NCBI RefSeq assembly: GCF_018129405.1
Contig: NZ_JAFCLP010000003.1
Coordinates: 62,001-126,000, forward strand
Direction of reading: 5' to 3'
Length of the DNA: 64,000 nt
Source of the DNA: Bradyrhizobium iriomotense
Lineage (GTDB): Bacteria; Pseudomonadota; Alphaproteobacteria; Rhizobiales; Xanthobacteraceae
Shown: positions 63,793 through 64,000 of the stretch, in pieces
Layout: each line of letters opens with the position of its first letter
Numbering within the stretch: the first letter of the stretch is position 1
Notes under the pieces: model-generated
Databases searched by the model: none
Told to the model about the DNA's origin: nothing
The model's input: only the letters and a program-made list of their open reading frames with translations
Made by a program: the position numbers and the translations under genes

Positions 63793-64000
63793 TGGCTAAT
63801 TACGCGTCCCGTTTAGAGCGTACTTTTACCCAGCCCAGGTGAAGCCTTTCTGAGGGAACATCGTTAAAGTCGAGTTGTTTTTCGGCAATTGCGAACGCGA
63901 TTCTGCTGAAATATCAAGCAACTAGGCAAGCGTTGCCGAGCACAAGGTGAAGGAAAGCTTGCTTTCCCCACCAAACGCGAAAAAATCGGTGCTTTTTTTC

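Noticed and set aside
61972-63816. Plus-strand frame opposite the GGDEF-EAL gene
   Set aside because: Antisense shadow with Asp/Glu/Arg-rich low-complexity sequence. The minus-strand protein has all catalytic motifs.

Overview
The window reads as a chromosomal segment of a Bradyrhizobium-like alphaproteobacterium (Nitrobacteraceae). This is inferred from the high G+C content with strong third-position GC bias, class I lysyl-tRNA synthetase, plant-type glutamate-cysteine ligase, a PodJ-like polarity protein, BA14K and TIGR02186/TauE families, numerous orphan ABC substrate-binding proteins, and a dense population of long intergenic palindromic repeats. No rRNA, tRNA, CRISPR array or prophage was seen. 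The only clear mobile element is one IS110-family transposase gene.

Layout. 0-3 kb: end of a sugar uptake and oxidation operon (periplasmic sugar-binding protein, aldo/keto reductase, fuconolactonase-like amidohydrolase). 3-6.7 kb: minus-strand set of NTF2-like protein, RidA, polyester-depolymerase-like esterase and FAD-binding dehydrogenase. 6.9-11.2 kb: periplasmic ClpP/crotonase-fold-like protein, SCO1 copper chaperone with a small membrane protein, amino-acid-type binding protein, lysK. 11.5-17.3 kb: alpha carbonic anhydrase, LexA/S24-like regulator, DUF952-pyrD pair, MBL hydrolase-MATE pair, small membrane protein. 17.4-26 kb: the four genes of the ligase-associated DNA damage response module (ligase, exonuclease, DEXH helicase, PdeM phosphoesterase). 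The module is split into two divergent halves by a methyltransferase and an orphan binding protein, and a palindromic repeat marks each edge of that insert.

26-36 kb: LysR/EamA divergon, TIGR02186-TauE/SafE pair, LssY_C-domain protein, large PodJ-like SEL1 protein. 35.3-41.9 kb: PadR regulator divergent from a beta-oxidation operon (NTF2-like, acyl-CoA dehydrogenase, thiolase, FadB-like trifunctional enzyme), with two overlapping dyads on the likely promoter. 42-48 kb: two small membrane ORFs, GST/MarR divergon with a long dyad, gshA, PAN-domain protein, IS110 transposase, Flp pilin. 48-55 kb: two large polytopic membrane proteins, a second orphan branched-chain-type binding protein, a BA14K protein, an alpha/beta hydrolase. 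55-64 kb: minus-strand envelope and quality-control block ftsH-tilS-cpoB-pal, preceded by a FeeM-like N-acyltransferase and a GGDEF-EAL protein.

Cross-cutting features. At least seventeen palindromic repeat units in several sequence families fill the intergenic spaces, usually just after a stop codon. Good intrinsic terminators follow ridA, the GST, the pilin, pal and ftsH. Start sites were moved inward where a Shine-Dalgarno sequence, signal peptide or family N-terminus argued for it. Function calls rest on motif recognition by eye. No database search was run.
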